From Glaciozyma antarctica PI12 (Eukaryota; Basidiomycota; Microbotryomycetes; Kriegeriales; Camptobasidiaceae): DNA of 64,000 nt. Of this stretch, positions 35,173 to 45,933 are shown piece by piece. The notes below the pieces were generated by a model. That model made no database searches. It was not told where the DNA came from and saw nothing but the letters and a program-made list of their open reading frames with translations. Within the stretch, counting starts at the first letter, position 1. Every line of letters starts with the position of its first letter. A program made the translations under genes and the position numbers. The DNA lies in the NCBI GenBank assembly GCA_002917775.1, contig KZ627157.1, positions 436,032 to 500,031 of the forward strand. Direction: 5' to 3'.

Positions 35173-35826
35173 ATGTTCAGCCGCCCGCCTATCTTCTCCG
35201 CCTACTCGAACGGCAGCTGCGAAAGTCCCTTCACCCCTCTCCCCTCCTTCCTCGCGACCAAGTCTTATCTCCCGACCGAACCTTCGTCCTACCACCCTCT
35301 CGACGGAACCGCCTACCCCTTCCCTCTCATGACCTCCCGCCCGTCCTCTCGCCACCCTTCCCCCTGCCGCACCAACTCGGACGAGCTCCCTTCCTCCTCC
35401 TGGTCCTCCTCCAGCTCATCGAACGGCGAACGCTCCCCTTCTCTCAACGACTTCGCTTCCGCCTTGCCAATAGACGATACCCCTCCTTCCTCCCTCCTCT
35501 TTGAAGCGAGTACGCCAGCCGACGTCGCGCACAACAGGACGAAGCATGGCGGGTGCACGCCCGGAGCTCCTCCGCCTCTGGATTTCGTGAGGTGTTGCGA
35601 CGTCGAGGGAAGGAGGAAGGCAAAGGAGCGCGCGGAGAATCAGGATCAGCTCGAGCAGGAGCAGAGGGAGGAGAAGGCGGAAGTGATTGAGAAGTGGAGG
35701 GAGACGTCGACGGGGAGGGCGATGACGCTGCCTGTGGTAAAGAGGAGGTCGAACCCTCTGGCGGGAGGGATGTGGATGTCAAGGGTAGAGAAGGATGGGA
35801 GTATGGAGGCGAGCGAAACGAGGTAA
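35173..35826 (+). CDS. Hypothetical Ser/Pro-rich protein
   Basis: Single exon, 217 residues, ATG in a good context (ACCATGTTC). The N-terminal two thirds are low-complexity Ser/Pro/Thr with aromatic residues (PSSSWSSSSSSNGER). A short conserved-looking segment follows (HGGCTPGAPPPLDFVRCCDV), then a charged helix likely to be a coiled coil (KERAENQDQLEQEQREEKAE), and a basic end. I recognise no family. The CCDV neighbourhood and helix make it more than random ORF, but expression is unproved. Confidence 0.55.
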   Translation: MFSRPPIFSAYSNGSCESPFTPLPSFLATKSYLPTEPSSYHPLDGTAYPFPLMTSRPSSRHPSPCRTNSDELPSSSWSSSSSSNGERSPSLNDFASALPIDDTPPSSLLFEASTPADVAHNRTKHGGCTPGAPPPLDFVRCCDVEGRRKAKERAENQDQLEQEQREEKAEVIEKWRETSTGRAMTLPVVKRRSNPLAGGMWMSRVEKDGSMEASETR

Positions 35827-36050
35827 AGCGCAGGACGCTTGACGGAGGTGGCGATGATGGACCGATGCTCGAGGACACACGGACCCGGGACGGCTGTAAA
35901 AGGTGTACAAGGACAGTAGTACCGTTAGCACACACGCAAAGCATAGTTAGTAAACAGTCGTGCGAGCAAGTCGGAGAGCGAGAGCAGTGAGAGAGCAGTC
36001 GTCCAGCGAGACTCTGCCGAAATGAGTGGTGAGCGCCTGCGCCTCTAAGA

Positions 36051-37121
36051 TCATTCCTTCGCCTCCCCTCCCCCAACCTCCCACCTTTGCACCTCCATCA
36101 CCTCGAGATCTCCCTCGACTCCCCTCTTCCGACTCCACGCCTCGAGCACCTGCTCGACCGTCGCTCCCTCCCCAAAGACGAGCTTCTCGCTCGACACCAT
36201 CGTCATGATAGGCTGCTCGTACAACGCCTTCGACACCTCCTCCTCTGCCTTTCCACTCCCTCGCACGCTCTCCGTCGGCACCGCAACGACCTGGCGCGCT
36301 AGAGCTCGCAATACGCTCTTGACATCCGCGCGGTCGACCTCACCGCCCGAAGGAAGGCGGCAGAGGAGCAAGCTCGCGAGCGACCCTGATTGGAAAGACG
36401 TGTCGGAGGAGGCGGGAGAGGTCGATCCGTGGAGGTAGGTTGAGGCGAGGTGGGTCGTCGAGCCGGGGAGGACGGGGTCGAGGGAGAGAGTTGCGGCGCG
36501 GCGGAGGGAGATGTTCTCCCCGAGGCGAGAGATGGTACTCGCGATCGAGGTGCCGATAGTCGACAAGGGGGCAGAGGTGGAGGAGGCGTCGGAGGGGGAA
36601 GGGACGAGAGGAGTGTCGGCCAGGGAGGAAGGCGGGTGGATGGTGAGGTGGGCGGAGGAGGTCGAGGGCTCAGCGAAGAAGGCTAACGCGCGAGTAATCT
36701 GCTCCAACAGCGCTCGGAACTCGTCCGTCCTCGCCACAAAGTCCGTCTCGCAGCTCAGCTCCACCATCGCCGCGCGCACTCCTACTCCTCCCGTTCCATC
36801 CCCGAGCAACGCGACTCCCACCAACCCCTCCGTCGCCGCGCGTCCTTCAAGCTTCGCCGCTTTCGCTGCGCCCGTCTCGGCGGCTTGCGCTGCGATCCAG
36901 GCGAGAGCGGCATCGACGTCGTTCGCGGAGGAGAGGAGGGCGGAACGGGCGAGGGAGAGGGGGGTCCCCGGGCGCAGGGAGCGGATCTTGGAGATAAGAG
37001 CGAGTGGGGACGAGAGGGCTTGTCGGCGAGGGGGATGGGGGTGGAGTGGAAGGGGCGGAGTGGAAGGAGCGGAGGAAGAGGAAGGAGGAGAGGGGAGGGA
37101 TCGAAGTCGTCGGGCGAACAT
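36051..37121 (-). CDS. TSF1: Mitochondrial elongation factor Ts
   Basis: Single exon, 356 residues. A presequence rich in Arg, Ser and Pro comes first. The N-terminal UBA-like region then reads LISKIRSLRPGTPLSLARSA and DVDAALAWIAAQAAETGAAK. The EF-Ts core signature is VELSCETDFVARTDEFRALL. The C-terminal half has a shorter dimerisation-type domain ending VEQVLEAWSRKRGVEGDLEV. EF-Ts exchanges GDP for GTP on mitochondrial EF-Tu. The C-terminal domain is diverged and Ser-rich compared with bacteria. It is head to head with NAF1, with 189 nt between starts. Confidence 0.9.
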   Translation of the reverse strand: MFARRLRSLPSPPSSSSAPSTPPLPLHPHPPRRQALSSPLALISKIRSLRPGTPLSLARSALLSSANDVDAALAWIAAQAAETGAAKAAKLEGRAATEGLVGVALLGDGTGGVGVRAAMVELSCETDFVARTDEFRALLEQITRALAFFAEPSTSSAHLTIHPPSSLADTPLVPSPSDASSTSAPLSTIGTSIASTISRLGENISLRRAATLSLDPVLPGSTTHLASTYLHGSTSPASSDTSFQSGSLASLLLCRLPSGGEVDRADVKSVLRALARQVVAVPTESVRGSGKAEEEVSKALYEQPIMTMVSSEKLVFGEGATVEQVLEAWSRKRGVEGDLEVMEVQRWEVGGGEAKE

Positions 37122-37310
37122 TTTGGGTTTGAACGGGGCTGGGCTGAAGTCGAGCTGGGCGTGAAGCTTGCGTAGGAGTGCGGCTTAGCCTGAAGCGAGA
37201 CCTGTAGGGCTGAACGGACGAGGGCAAGAGAGCAAGACGCCCACGCGTTCTGTCGAGTAGATTTCTTCCGCGGCGACTGCTTGCTCCCTTCCCACTTCCA
37301 CCTCGATAGG

Positions 37311-39888
37311 ATGGATCAAGCAGCTCTACCAACAGCAGAAGGGGCTCAGATCCTTGACCCGGCAGCCGCACAGGACGCCGTATCGCTCGAAGCGCCGGCT
37401 CAGAGCTCGACGGAACCTACGGCGATGGAGGAGGACCAGCAGCTCGCAGCAGAGCCTGAAGCTCTGCACGCCAGCTCGGAGAACAGGGATCGGGATATGG
37501 AAGCTCCCATCACCGACGCCAAGCCGTCAACGGCCGCTCCCTCTACCGACAGCTCCCTCGCCTCCTCCTCCGTCGAACCAGCTGCCGACGACGTCGCTAT
37601 GGTCCTCGAATCCGCCAGCATCCCCACCTCTTCCACCACCACCGAGACTGCCGCTACGTCCTTTCCCGCCGCTACCACTTCTTCTCTTGCCCCGGTGCCC
37701 GACGCAGAAGTCTTCAAGGTCCCCTTCGCCCCCACTCCTGCCGCCGCGACGCTACATGGCCTACCCGCCGATATCGAGCACATTCTCTCGCTCGGCGCCA
37801 ACGAGCCGGATCCAGAGGAGGAGGCGATTGCAGCGGGAAAGGCGAGCAACTACGAACAGGTCGTCAGGGAGATGAGGGAGAAGGCTGGATTCGCGCCCAA
37901 GGTGGTGGGAGACGAGGGTGGAGAGCTGGAGAAGGTGCAGAAGGAGATGGAGGAAAGTGGGGTTATGAGGGAGGTCAAGGTGGAGGAAGAGGAGGAGGGC
38001 ATGGAGGGTACGACGGTGGAGGCGAATGGTGCGGAGGCAGCTGAGGACAAGAAGCTCGTCTTTACGACGATGGACGACTCGTAAGTTCTGCTCCTCTCTA
38101 TCTGAGGAAAGAACTAACGAGCCTCTGCACAGATCTTCCTCCTCTGACTCCTCCTCATCCGACTCTTCCGACTCCGACGCCGCCGTCGCAGCTTCGATGC
38201 GCCCCACTCCTTCCACCTCCAACGCTCCCTCCGACACCAAGAAGACGCGCAACCGCAAGCGTCCTACGCGCGCTCGCGCCGCTTCAATCGATTCAGATCT
38301 CTCAGACGACGACGTCAACGGAGGAACGGGTGGCGAGGCACCGAAGACGGAGCACGAGCTCACCCAGCCTGAGATTCAGCTCCCCAAGATCCAGCGACTG
38401 CCCGACGAGGCCGAGATCTCCAAGTTTGGAAAGGTGGAGAGCGTGATCGATACGGTCGTGGTTGTGAGGGCCGATACGGCGGGAGATTGGAGGGTGCTGG
38501 ACGAGGGGAGTTTGTGCTGCTGGGAGGATCGCACCGTCGTCGGAAACGTCAGTTTCTTTCTCTAAATGTTCTTTAATCGGGAGCTTCGCTAAACCGTTGC
38601 GAAATACAGATCTTCGAGACGTTCGGATCCGTCACCCAGCCTTTCTACAGCCTTCGCTTCCCTACCTCCGCCCTTCCCGACCCAGCGGTCTTCACCGTCG
38701 GCAAGGCAGTCTACTACTGCCCCAAGATGGCCTCGTTCGTCTTCACGCGAGACCTTCGTGCGATGAAGGGAAGCGACGCGAGTAACGTCTGGGACGAGGA
38801 GGTTGGCGCGGCGGAGATGGAATGGAGCGACGACGAGGCGGAGCAGGAGTACAAGCGGTCTCAGAAAGCCGAGTACGTCACTTCCTTATCCTCACACGCC
38901 CTTAACGCATGCTAACCTCCCTGCAGACGTCGCAGTCGAAGCGTCTCCGTCGCTCCCGGTCCCTCCTCCCGCCAATCCTCCCGAGCACCCTCCCGCGCAC
39001 CTTCCGCCTCCCCCTTCTCCCACCTCCCCGCTCGTCCTCCACCCTCCGCCCTCCCGTACGACGACGAAGTCTACACGCCGCTCCAACGCCCTCGCGACGT
39101 CCACCTCATGGGCGAGGCGCCTCCGCCCGCCGAGATGGGTCGCAGGATGTTTGAGCGCGATACGGGCAAGAGTGCGATTGCTGGAGGAGGCGAGTTCGAG
39201 TTCAGTGATGATGACGAGACGGGGAGCGTAAGTTCGACGCTCGAGCTGGATGAGCGGTATGCAGATGAGGATCGAGGAGCGCGAGGAGGGAGGGGGAGAG
39301 GTGGGGAGAGGGGACGTGGGAGCGAGCGAGGGAGGGGAGCTAGGGGAGGAGCGGAGCGAGGGAGAGGACGCGGGAGAGGGAACGACGGCGGAGGACGAGG
39401 GCGAGGCGGAGATCGCGACGTCCGACCTGTCGCTCCTCTTCCTCGTTCAATGGCCCGACCTGCCGGTCTTCCCCAAAAGCCTGACTTCGAGCCCTCGAGC
39501 ACGAGCGAGGGCCTCGCTGGAGCAAACCCCTCCAGCTTCGCAGGTTCTGGCGCTCCTCCTCCCTCCTTCGGCTTCGGCGCACCTCCACCTTCCTTCCAGT
39601 CGAATCAACCTCGCTCGCCACCGCAACAGAACCAGGGCTACCAAAGCTTCAACCCCTCTCTACAAGGCGGCTTCAATCCGTCCTTCGCACCGCCGACGGG
39701 CTTCCAACAGCAGCAGCAGTATGGCAACTTCCCTCCTCAGTACCCTCAGCAATTTCAAGCTCCTCCTCCTCCTCAGCACGCCGGCCCTCCCTCCGTCCCC
39801 AGCGGCGCCTCGTCCCCGTCCCTCTCCAACGCTCAAGGACCGATTCCCCGTCCCAAAGGCGGTCACTTCAACCCTCGCTTCTTCGCCA

Positions 39889-39949
<61 letters not shown>

Positions 39950-40166
39950 GTTCCCGTTCGGCGGACAGTTTGGAGGAGGGCAGGGGCAGCAGTACCCGAT
40001 GCAGCAGCAGGGCTGGCAGGGCGGAGGGTTCGCGGGACCGCAGCAGCCGAACCAGCAGCAGCAAGGACCTGGGAGGGGTGGGTACCAGCAGGGGTACGGT
40101 GGACCGAGAGGAGGAGGACAGGGAGGGTGGCAGCAGCAGCAGGGGAGCGGAGGGCAGGGCAATTGA
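37311..40166 (+). CDS. NAF1: H/ACA snoRNP assembly factor Naf1
   Basis: Four exons: 37311-38080, 38133-38547, 38610-38872, 38927-40166; 2688 nt, 895 residues. The N-terminal 300 residues are acidic and Ser/Ala-rich. The Gar1/Naf1 core spans about residues 350-490: KFGKVESVIDTVVVVRA, DEGSLCCWEDRTVVGNIFET, FGSVTQPFYSLRFPT, VYYCPKMASFVFTRDLRAMK, then GSDASNVWDEEV and EWSDDEAEQEYK, the Naf1-specific acidic extension. The C-terminal 350 residues are RG-rich, then Gln/Pro/Gly/Asn-rich with an uninterrupted Q19 run. Naf1 holds Cbf5 and the box H/ACA RNA before Gar1 replaces it in the nucleus. Confidence 0.92.
39891..39947 (+). repeat. NAF1: (CAG)19 microsatellite encoding Q19
   Basis: Nineteen uninterrupted CAG triplets in the NAF1 reading frame, flanked by AAC and CCG codons. 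Pure triplet runs of this length are usually length-variable between strains. Confidence 0.97.
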
Positions 40167-40277
40167 TTGTCGTCCTTTCGTACACTTCGCACAGGGAGAA
40201 GTCTTGGCGAGCAGAACGGTATTCCTCGACGAAAGCCTTAAGTTGCAAATGTCCAACGCGTGAACTATTCTATACCA

Positions 40278-43200
40278 TCACGACATGCGTACACTCATCT
40301 TCCTCTTAACCTTCTCCGCCTTCCTCGCCATCTCGGCCTCCTCCTTAACCCTCCTCGCCTCCTCCTTCACGAATCTCTGCCGCTCCTTAACCCTCCGCTC
40401 CTCCTCCTTCTCCCTCGCCTTCCTCTCCTCCTTCGCTTTCCGCTCCACCTCCTTCCTCGTCGGCCCCGTAGACTGCGCCGAAACGAGTGGCGCGCCATGG
40501 CCGAACGATTCCGTCCCGACCCCACTCGAGATAGGCGTCGTCCCGTTCGCAGGGCGGGAGAGACCGAGTCCGACGGCAGGTTGAGCGAGCGCAGGGGTCG
40601 CATTTCCGCTGCTGCTTCCTCCCGAAGGACGAGTCTTGCGGTGAAAGAGGTTCGAGATGGCGTTGCCGGAGGAGCTGAGGTCGATCGAGGCGCGAGAACC
40701 TCGGCGGCGGGGAGAGTGGTGAGGAGGGGGAAGACCGTTGTGGCTGGTGGAGAGGGAGGAGACGGAGCCGTCGTCGCTCGCGGGGGGTGGGAAGATGGGA
40801 GTCGATACGGGAGATTCGGAAAAGGAAGGGTCGGCGGGGTGGCGAGAGGCAGGGAGAGTGTCGATAGGGTGGAGAGGAGGGCGGTCGGGAGGCGGTAGAG
40901 GAGGGTGCGATGCTGATGCTGGAGAGTCGCCGTTGCTCGTGTACCCGTTCGAAACGGGCGGAGGAAGAGGGAGGGGCGCCTCTGCCGTTGCTGGAAGAGG
41001 GCTCGAAGCTGACCGCCCAGCTGCCTCCTTCCCCGGTCCAAGCGACAATGACCGCCCGATTCGCGAAGTCATCGACTTCTTCCCGCGCAACGTCCATCCC
41101 CCTTCCTTCTCCTCGTTCTTCGGCGAGCGGCTTCCGACGGGCGGAGGAATCGTCGGCAGGACTGCTGCCTGCGCCTTGGGGGTCGTCGTCGGTAGCGAGC
41201 TGTGAGAGGAGGGAGTTGGAGTGGTCGAAGAGGGTACGGGGTGGACTAAGGCGGGAGTGAGGACGATGGGATGAGGTATCGGAGGTTCTGAGGCGCCGGG
41301 GTAGAAGGAGTGGGCGGCATCGGCGGAGGGAGAAGTGGGGAGTTCGACATTCTCGGCGCCGTCGTTGAGGGTGAGGCCAAGGCCGCTCGAGAGGATGGGG
41401 ATGAAGGAGGTCGTCTCGTCGAGAGGGTTCGGTGGTGCAGTCGATGCGAAGCTCGAGGCGGTCTCCGGTAGGTCTCGCGGGACTTGAAGACCGAGCCCGC
41501 GAAGGTCGAGGTCGACGGCCTGGTAGAAGAGGACGTAGCCGCTTCCTTGCCCCGGCGTGTCGCCAAAGAACTTTTGAATATCGCTCTCCTCGATCGGGTA
41601 GACCGAGTTGTCGTCAAAAACGACCCAGCGAGCGCCGCTCTTGACGACTGTAATATAGTGGCCATGATGGGGTCCCCTGGACGAGTCCCGCCGCGTCAGC
41701 GCTCGCTCCGACGGTCAAGCGAAAGGAACGCACACTCCGATATGCACCACAATCGCCCAGAGCTCGTACAGTCGATCTGGGTTGCTGACGCCGTCCGCGG
41801 TGTTGAAGAGGCGTAGCTCGAACGGGAAAACGACGCGGTAGGTGAGCTTGACGTGTCGCTGCAAGCTCTCCTCGTACTTGAACCGCTTGAGATGGAGCGC
41901 GAGGATGTTGGGAAGCTTCTTGATCTTCATTCTGCGAACCGAACCGCAATCAGCAACCGTTCTCGCGCTCCCCCAGGAACGCCACTCACCGACTCACCGC
42001 TTCTCCGGCAAGCCACAGCACTTGTCGCACGAGAACTTATTCCGCTGGCAAAGCATCTCGCTCGCGCTGAACTGCCGCAAGCATGCCGTGACGGACGAGT
42101 TGGGCTCGATATCGATCGAGAGGTCGAGAAAGGCTTCGTCGCGCGATGTGACCTGCACCAGCTCGCCCAGTCAGCAAACACCCCAAGCGTACCCATCAAA
42201 TCCTGCTTACCGTCTCGCAGGTCAGGCAGCGCGTCTCGTTCGTCAGGATGCCTTCGAATAATCGATGTACCCAGGTCTTGGGCGAGTCGGTCGCGAACGG
42301 ATTTGGTAACTCTGCAAAGAACAGCTCATCAGCTTTTCCGTACGAGCGCGACTCACCATAGAGCGCGACTCACCAGTTCCCGCCTTGGCCGCCTTGAGCT
42401 TCTCCTCCTTCTCGACCGCCTCCGCAACCATATTCACGAGGTAGTTGAGGAACTCGTGTGCGTCCTGATGCAGCGTACTCCGGAAGAACTCGTTGTCGCG
42501 CTTGAGCTGATTGATGAACGCCTGAGGCGCGACCGTGCCCGTCGTCTTGCTCTGCGACGAGATGGCGACGAACAAGTCGTGCAAGGTCGTCAGGAGCGTT
42601 GTCTCCGGCTGCGGTCCATCGACGCCGAGCATTCCGGCAGGGCTGATGATGGGAGTTCCGACGCCGGAGAAGGAGGAGGAGGTGGAGAGAGGTGCGCCGC
42701 CCTCGGTTGATCCGCCGGTAGCTGCGTCTGGAGTCGGGGGAGTTGCGTCCTCGGCGTGAGACGCCGACGACTGTCTCCGATCTCCAAACGCGTTGGAGAG
42801 TAACCTCCCGCCAGCGTTACTGGGTTTGATCGAGGGCTTCCGTCCTAGAGATGAGCCCGAGGCTGGCGGAAGCGGTCCGGCTCCGGTGGTGTTGGGACGG
42901 CGGTTGAAAGGGATAGGGGAAGGACGGGGGCCGGAGGAGGAGGCGGTCTGAGAAGTGGTGGAGGAGAGTGAGGGGGAGGACGGTGGAGGGGCGTGAGCGG
43001 GTTGGTAGGCTTCTATGAGCTCGCGAAAGGGCTTGGAGAAGTATAGGGACTGGAGGACCGAGTTGGCGTAGCTGTACAAGGAGAGCACCGTCAGCTCCCA
43101 TTCGTCTTCCACAGCGTCCAATCAAATCTCCTACCAAGTGTTGCCAAACTGCAGAGCAAGAGCAAGAAATCCGCGTCCATCAGCTCCTACTCACTCATCG

Positions 43201-43373
43201 GCTGAAAGGGGGAGAGTGCTCAGACTCACGTTCTCCATGCCAAAGTAGCGCTCCCCTGGAGTCTCACTGTGCCATTCCCGCTTGGCCGTGACCTCGACAC
43301 TCGGAGGGCTGAGGACAGCGGGATTGTTGGAGTTGCCTCCTCCTCCTCCTCCCCACTTGCGCAAGAAAGCCAT
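40278..43373 (-). CDS. Ubiquitin C-terminal hydrolase, Ubp9/Ubp13 (USP12/46) type
   Basis: Seven exons: 43230-43373, 43135-43148, 42374-43071, 42211-42311, 41998-42152, 41734-41931, 40278-41676; 2709 nt, 902 residues. The Cys box is [20 protein letters not shown] and the His box [20 protein letters not shown]. Between them are [58 protein letters not shown] and the zinc-knuckle region [20 protein letters not shown]. The family removes ubiquitin and in other species needs a WD40 partner (UAF1, Duf1). A Ser/Pro-rich insert lies after the Cys box. The C-terminal 400 residues are disordered and end in a Lys/Glu/Arg coiled coil. Exon 2 is a 14-nt micro-exon. Confidence 0.93.
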
Positions 43374-44518
43374 CGTCCGCGAGTGCTGCCTGTTCTCCCG
43401 CTCCCTTCAAACACCGTGGGGAGGCGCGCCGGTGAGAGCCCCTTGCGTGTTATCGAGTAGGCGTGGTCGGAGAGGTGGAGCTGGAGAGGGAGAGGGAGAC
43501 GGAACCGCGTGTCGCCAAGATGAACGCGAAAGGGATCGGGCTTAAGGAGAGGAGGACGCGGCCTGGTGGTTGGTACTGAGTTGGACTGGAGGATAGAGAT
43601 CTGGCGGAAGTCGTTGGGGTCGAATCGAGAGGAGGAGTGAGCCTAAAGAGTGGGGTAGGGCCTTTAGACGGCAGCGTCAGCCAGTCCGAGGGCCTCGACT
43701 CTCGCGCCCGAATCGTTTCTCCCTTTCCTCCTTCCGTATCGGTTTCTCAACAGGAATGACTTGCAACAGGACTTGAATAGCTAGCTCTTGACGAGCTGGC
43801 CATCAACGAAGCTGCCCCAACGCCAGCAACGCCAGAAGCGCGCACCCGGCCTGCCGCCATTGTCGCAGAACAGCGACGTCGAGAGGCGAGCTCAGCGCTC
43901 AACGCTCAGAACGGAATGTCGAAGCGCTAGAAGAGAGTAGAAGTTGCACGGAGAGAGAGAAGGACGTCCGCGAAAGGCGGTGACATTCCTCCAACATTCC
44001 GCCTCGGTTGGCGCTGGTGCGCTCGTTCGGTGATCCAAGCGCTACACGCCGTGTCGACGAGGGTCGTTGAACGCCGTAAGTAGGCCTTGAAGTCGCAGAG
44101 AGCAGGGTAGGCTAGACCTTCCTAGACGGAGGTAGATCTGCCTTCGCAGAGTACCAGCCAGCGAGAGAGCGGAGCGAGCAGAGGTTTGGCGGCTAGACGC
44201 GACGTGCGCTCGTTGCGATCCCCACGTCGAGAACGTCCAGCTGGCAGAAAGCTCACGACCAGAACCTCAGAGCAGAAACCCACAGCTCTCCAAGAGTCGC
44301 CAACCCCATCGATCGCGAAAAATCCAGAGTTGCAGGTACCTGCTCATCATCTTCAGCTCGCGTTTGCATTTAGTGAGAAGGAGATATGTGCTCACAGTCC
44401 AACGCTTGGCCTGTACACGCTCTCGTGCGCGCCTGATGATACACTCCTCCTCAAGCTCGTTCTCCTGCAAGCGTAACCTCCTTCTCCCCAAGCTCTCCTC
44501 CCGCTCTCCTTGCCCCCA
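43374..44518. other. Intergenic region upstream of the deubiquitinase gene
   Basis: 1145 nt between the deubiquitinase start and the 3' end of RPC11, both on the minus strand. No gene is apparent in any frame and no repeat family is recognised. It must contain the deubiquitinase promoter. It is the longest gene-free stretch outside the 31.7-35.2 kb island. Confidence 0.45.
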
Positions 44519-45153
44519 CTAGTTCTCCCTCCACTGAGCAGCGCAGTGGATGTTTGTGCAGCTGCGCAAGACGGACGTAAGAGTCAGCTCACGAACCCTC
44601 CTTCGCGCGGGCTCCTGTTCTCCGTCCTCTCCCGCCCCCAACGAGCAGGTCAACGTACCGGTAGAACGTCGTCATCGGCTCATCTGCACTCCTAATCTGC
44701 AGCTGCATGTAGAACGCGCGCTCGTTTCCGCACTCCTTCTTGCACGCGACTGCAGGCGGGCACAAGGATGATCAGCTCCTGCTCGGCGCTCGTGGAGAGG
44801 AGAGCGGCGAACCTTCGATGCTGTCCACGTTCTTCCAGGTGTCCTCTCCTCCCAACACGTCGTCCACTTCCTTCCTCGAGAGATGAGTCCGCTCCGTGTA
44901 CTGCACAAAGAAGGGATCAGCTCTTGAACTCCCAACGCCTCCGTTCTCGCGTTCAGCGCAAAAGGTGAGAGAGTGTACGTTGACTGTGATGGGGTACTCG
45001 TAAGGGCAGGTGGCGCACACCCACTTGTTGGGGCCGTTCGGCTTGCCAATGGTGAGGTTGTTGGCGCAGTAGGGGCAGCTGTGGAGCGGTGGGGCGTCAG
45101 CGTGGTGCCGGCGCGAGGTGTTTGCGAGAGGAGAAGAGCCCGTACAAGATCAT
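44519..45153 (-). CDS. RPC11: RNA polymerase III subunit C11
   Basis: Five exons: 45146-45153, 44979-45078, 44813-44900, 44659-44749, 44519-44561; 330 nt, 109 residues, the usual size. The N-terminal zinc ribbon is MIFCPYCANNLTIG with CATCPYEYPI. KEVDDVLGGEDTWKNVDSIE follows. The C-terminal TFIIS-like ribbon has the catalytic loop MQLQIRSADEPMTTFYRCTN and ends CAAQWREN. C11 provides RNA cleavage and helps termination and reinitiation by Pol III. The first coding exon is only 8 nt (ATGATCTT); it is needed to give the MIFCPYC start conserved in the family. Confidence 0.93.
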
Positions 45154-45933
45154 CCTACGGACCTTGAGGTGGTGGCGAGAGGACGGAAGAGCAACGCGAG
45201 CGAAACGACGAAGCTTGGGGCCTCCCGTTTTCACGCTCTTCTTTCGTCGATTTTACACTGTGTATACAGCTACGCGTACAGGAAGGTCAAGCAGGGCCAG
45301 AATCCACGACGAACTTGCTCACAAACCGACTCGAGAGAGACTGCGCAGTGCGACGGAGTGACCCTTTCCTCCTCGAGCGAGCTCGCCGTTCTAAACGACG
45401 CCCAACCTCCTCAAACCCCTTGCATAACGTTCCTACAGCAGAGCAGTGCAGTTGACTCTCGAACTCGCCAAGGTTTTAATTGTGAGCACCCCCCACCAAC
45501 AAAACATCCAGGCGCCGCTCCTCCGTCCCGCTCTTCGCCTCCTTCCACCACTCCCCAACGTCGACCTAGCTCCTTCTCCGCCACCTTTACAGCTCCAATC
45601 TCCCAGCGCAACCCTCCGCCCGCCTCCGTGAACAGAGCGTACGTTACAGAAGCAGCACCGCAATCACGTCGAGCGAGCTGACTTCCGCCGACTTCGTTCT
45701 CGGTACAGGTTCTCTCCCCCTCTCCCGAGGACGACGGTACCGGAAGCGCAAAGGGCTAGCAAGGTGCTGCGGAGGATACTTGGGGCATCCACAGTCTGAA
45801 AGCGAGGTGAGTTTCAGGCGCCGATCCTGGAGGACACTGGCAAGACGGGGGGTCGTTCCACCTCAGTGAGGAGAAGCCGTCAAAAGAAGTGCGGGAGCTA
45901 AGAGTGTTTTCGGATCCTGCAGACCCACCTTCA
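45154..45933. promoter_or_regulatory. Divergent region between RPC11 and the Ser-rich gene
   Basis: 780 nt between divergent starts. No coding region is convincing. Part of it could be a long leader or 5' intron of the Ser-rich gene. No specific element was seen. Confidence 0.35.

Noticed and set aside
36511-37164. Plus-strand open frame opposite EF-Ts
   Set aside because: It is an antisense shadow in GC-rich DNA; the minus strand encodes clear EF-Ts motifs.
39863-40192. Cys-rich minus-strand frame (poly-C) opposite NAF1
   Set aside because: It is the antisense reading of the CAG/GGN-rich NAF1 tail.
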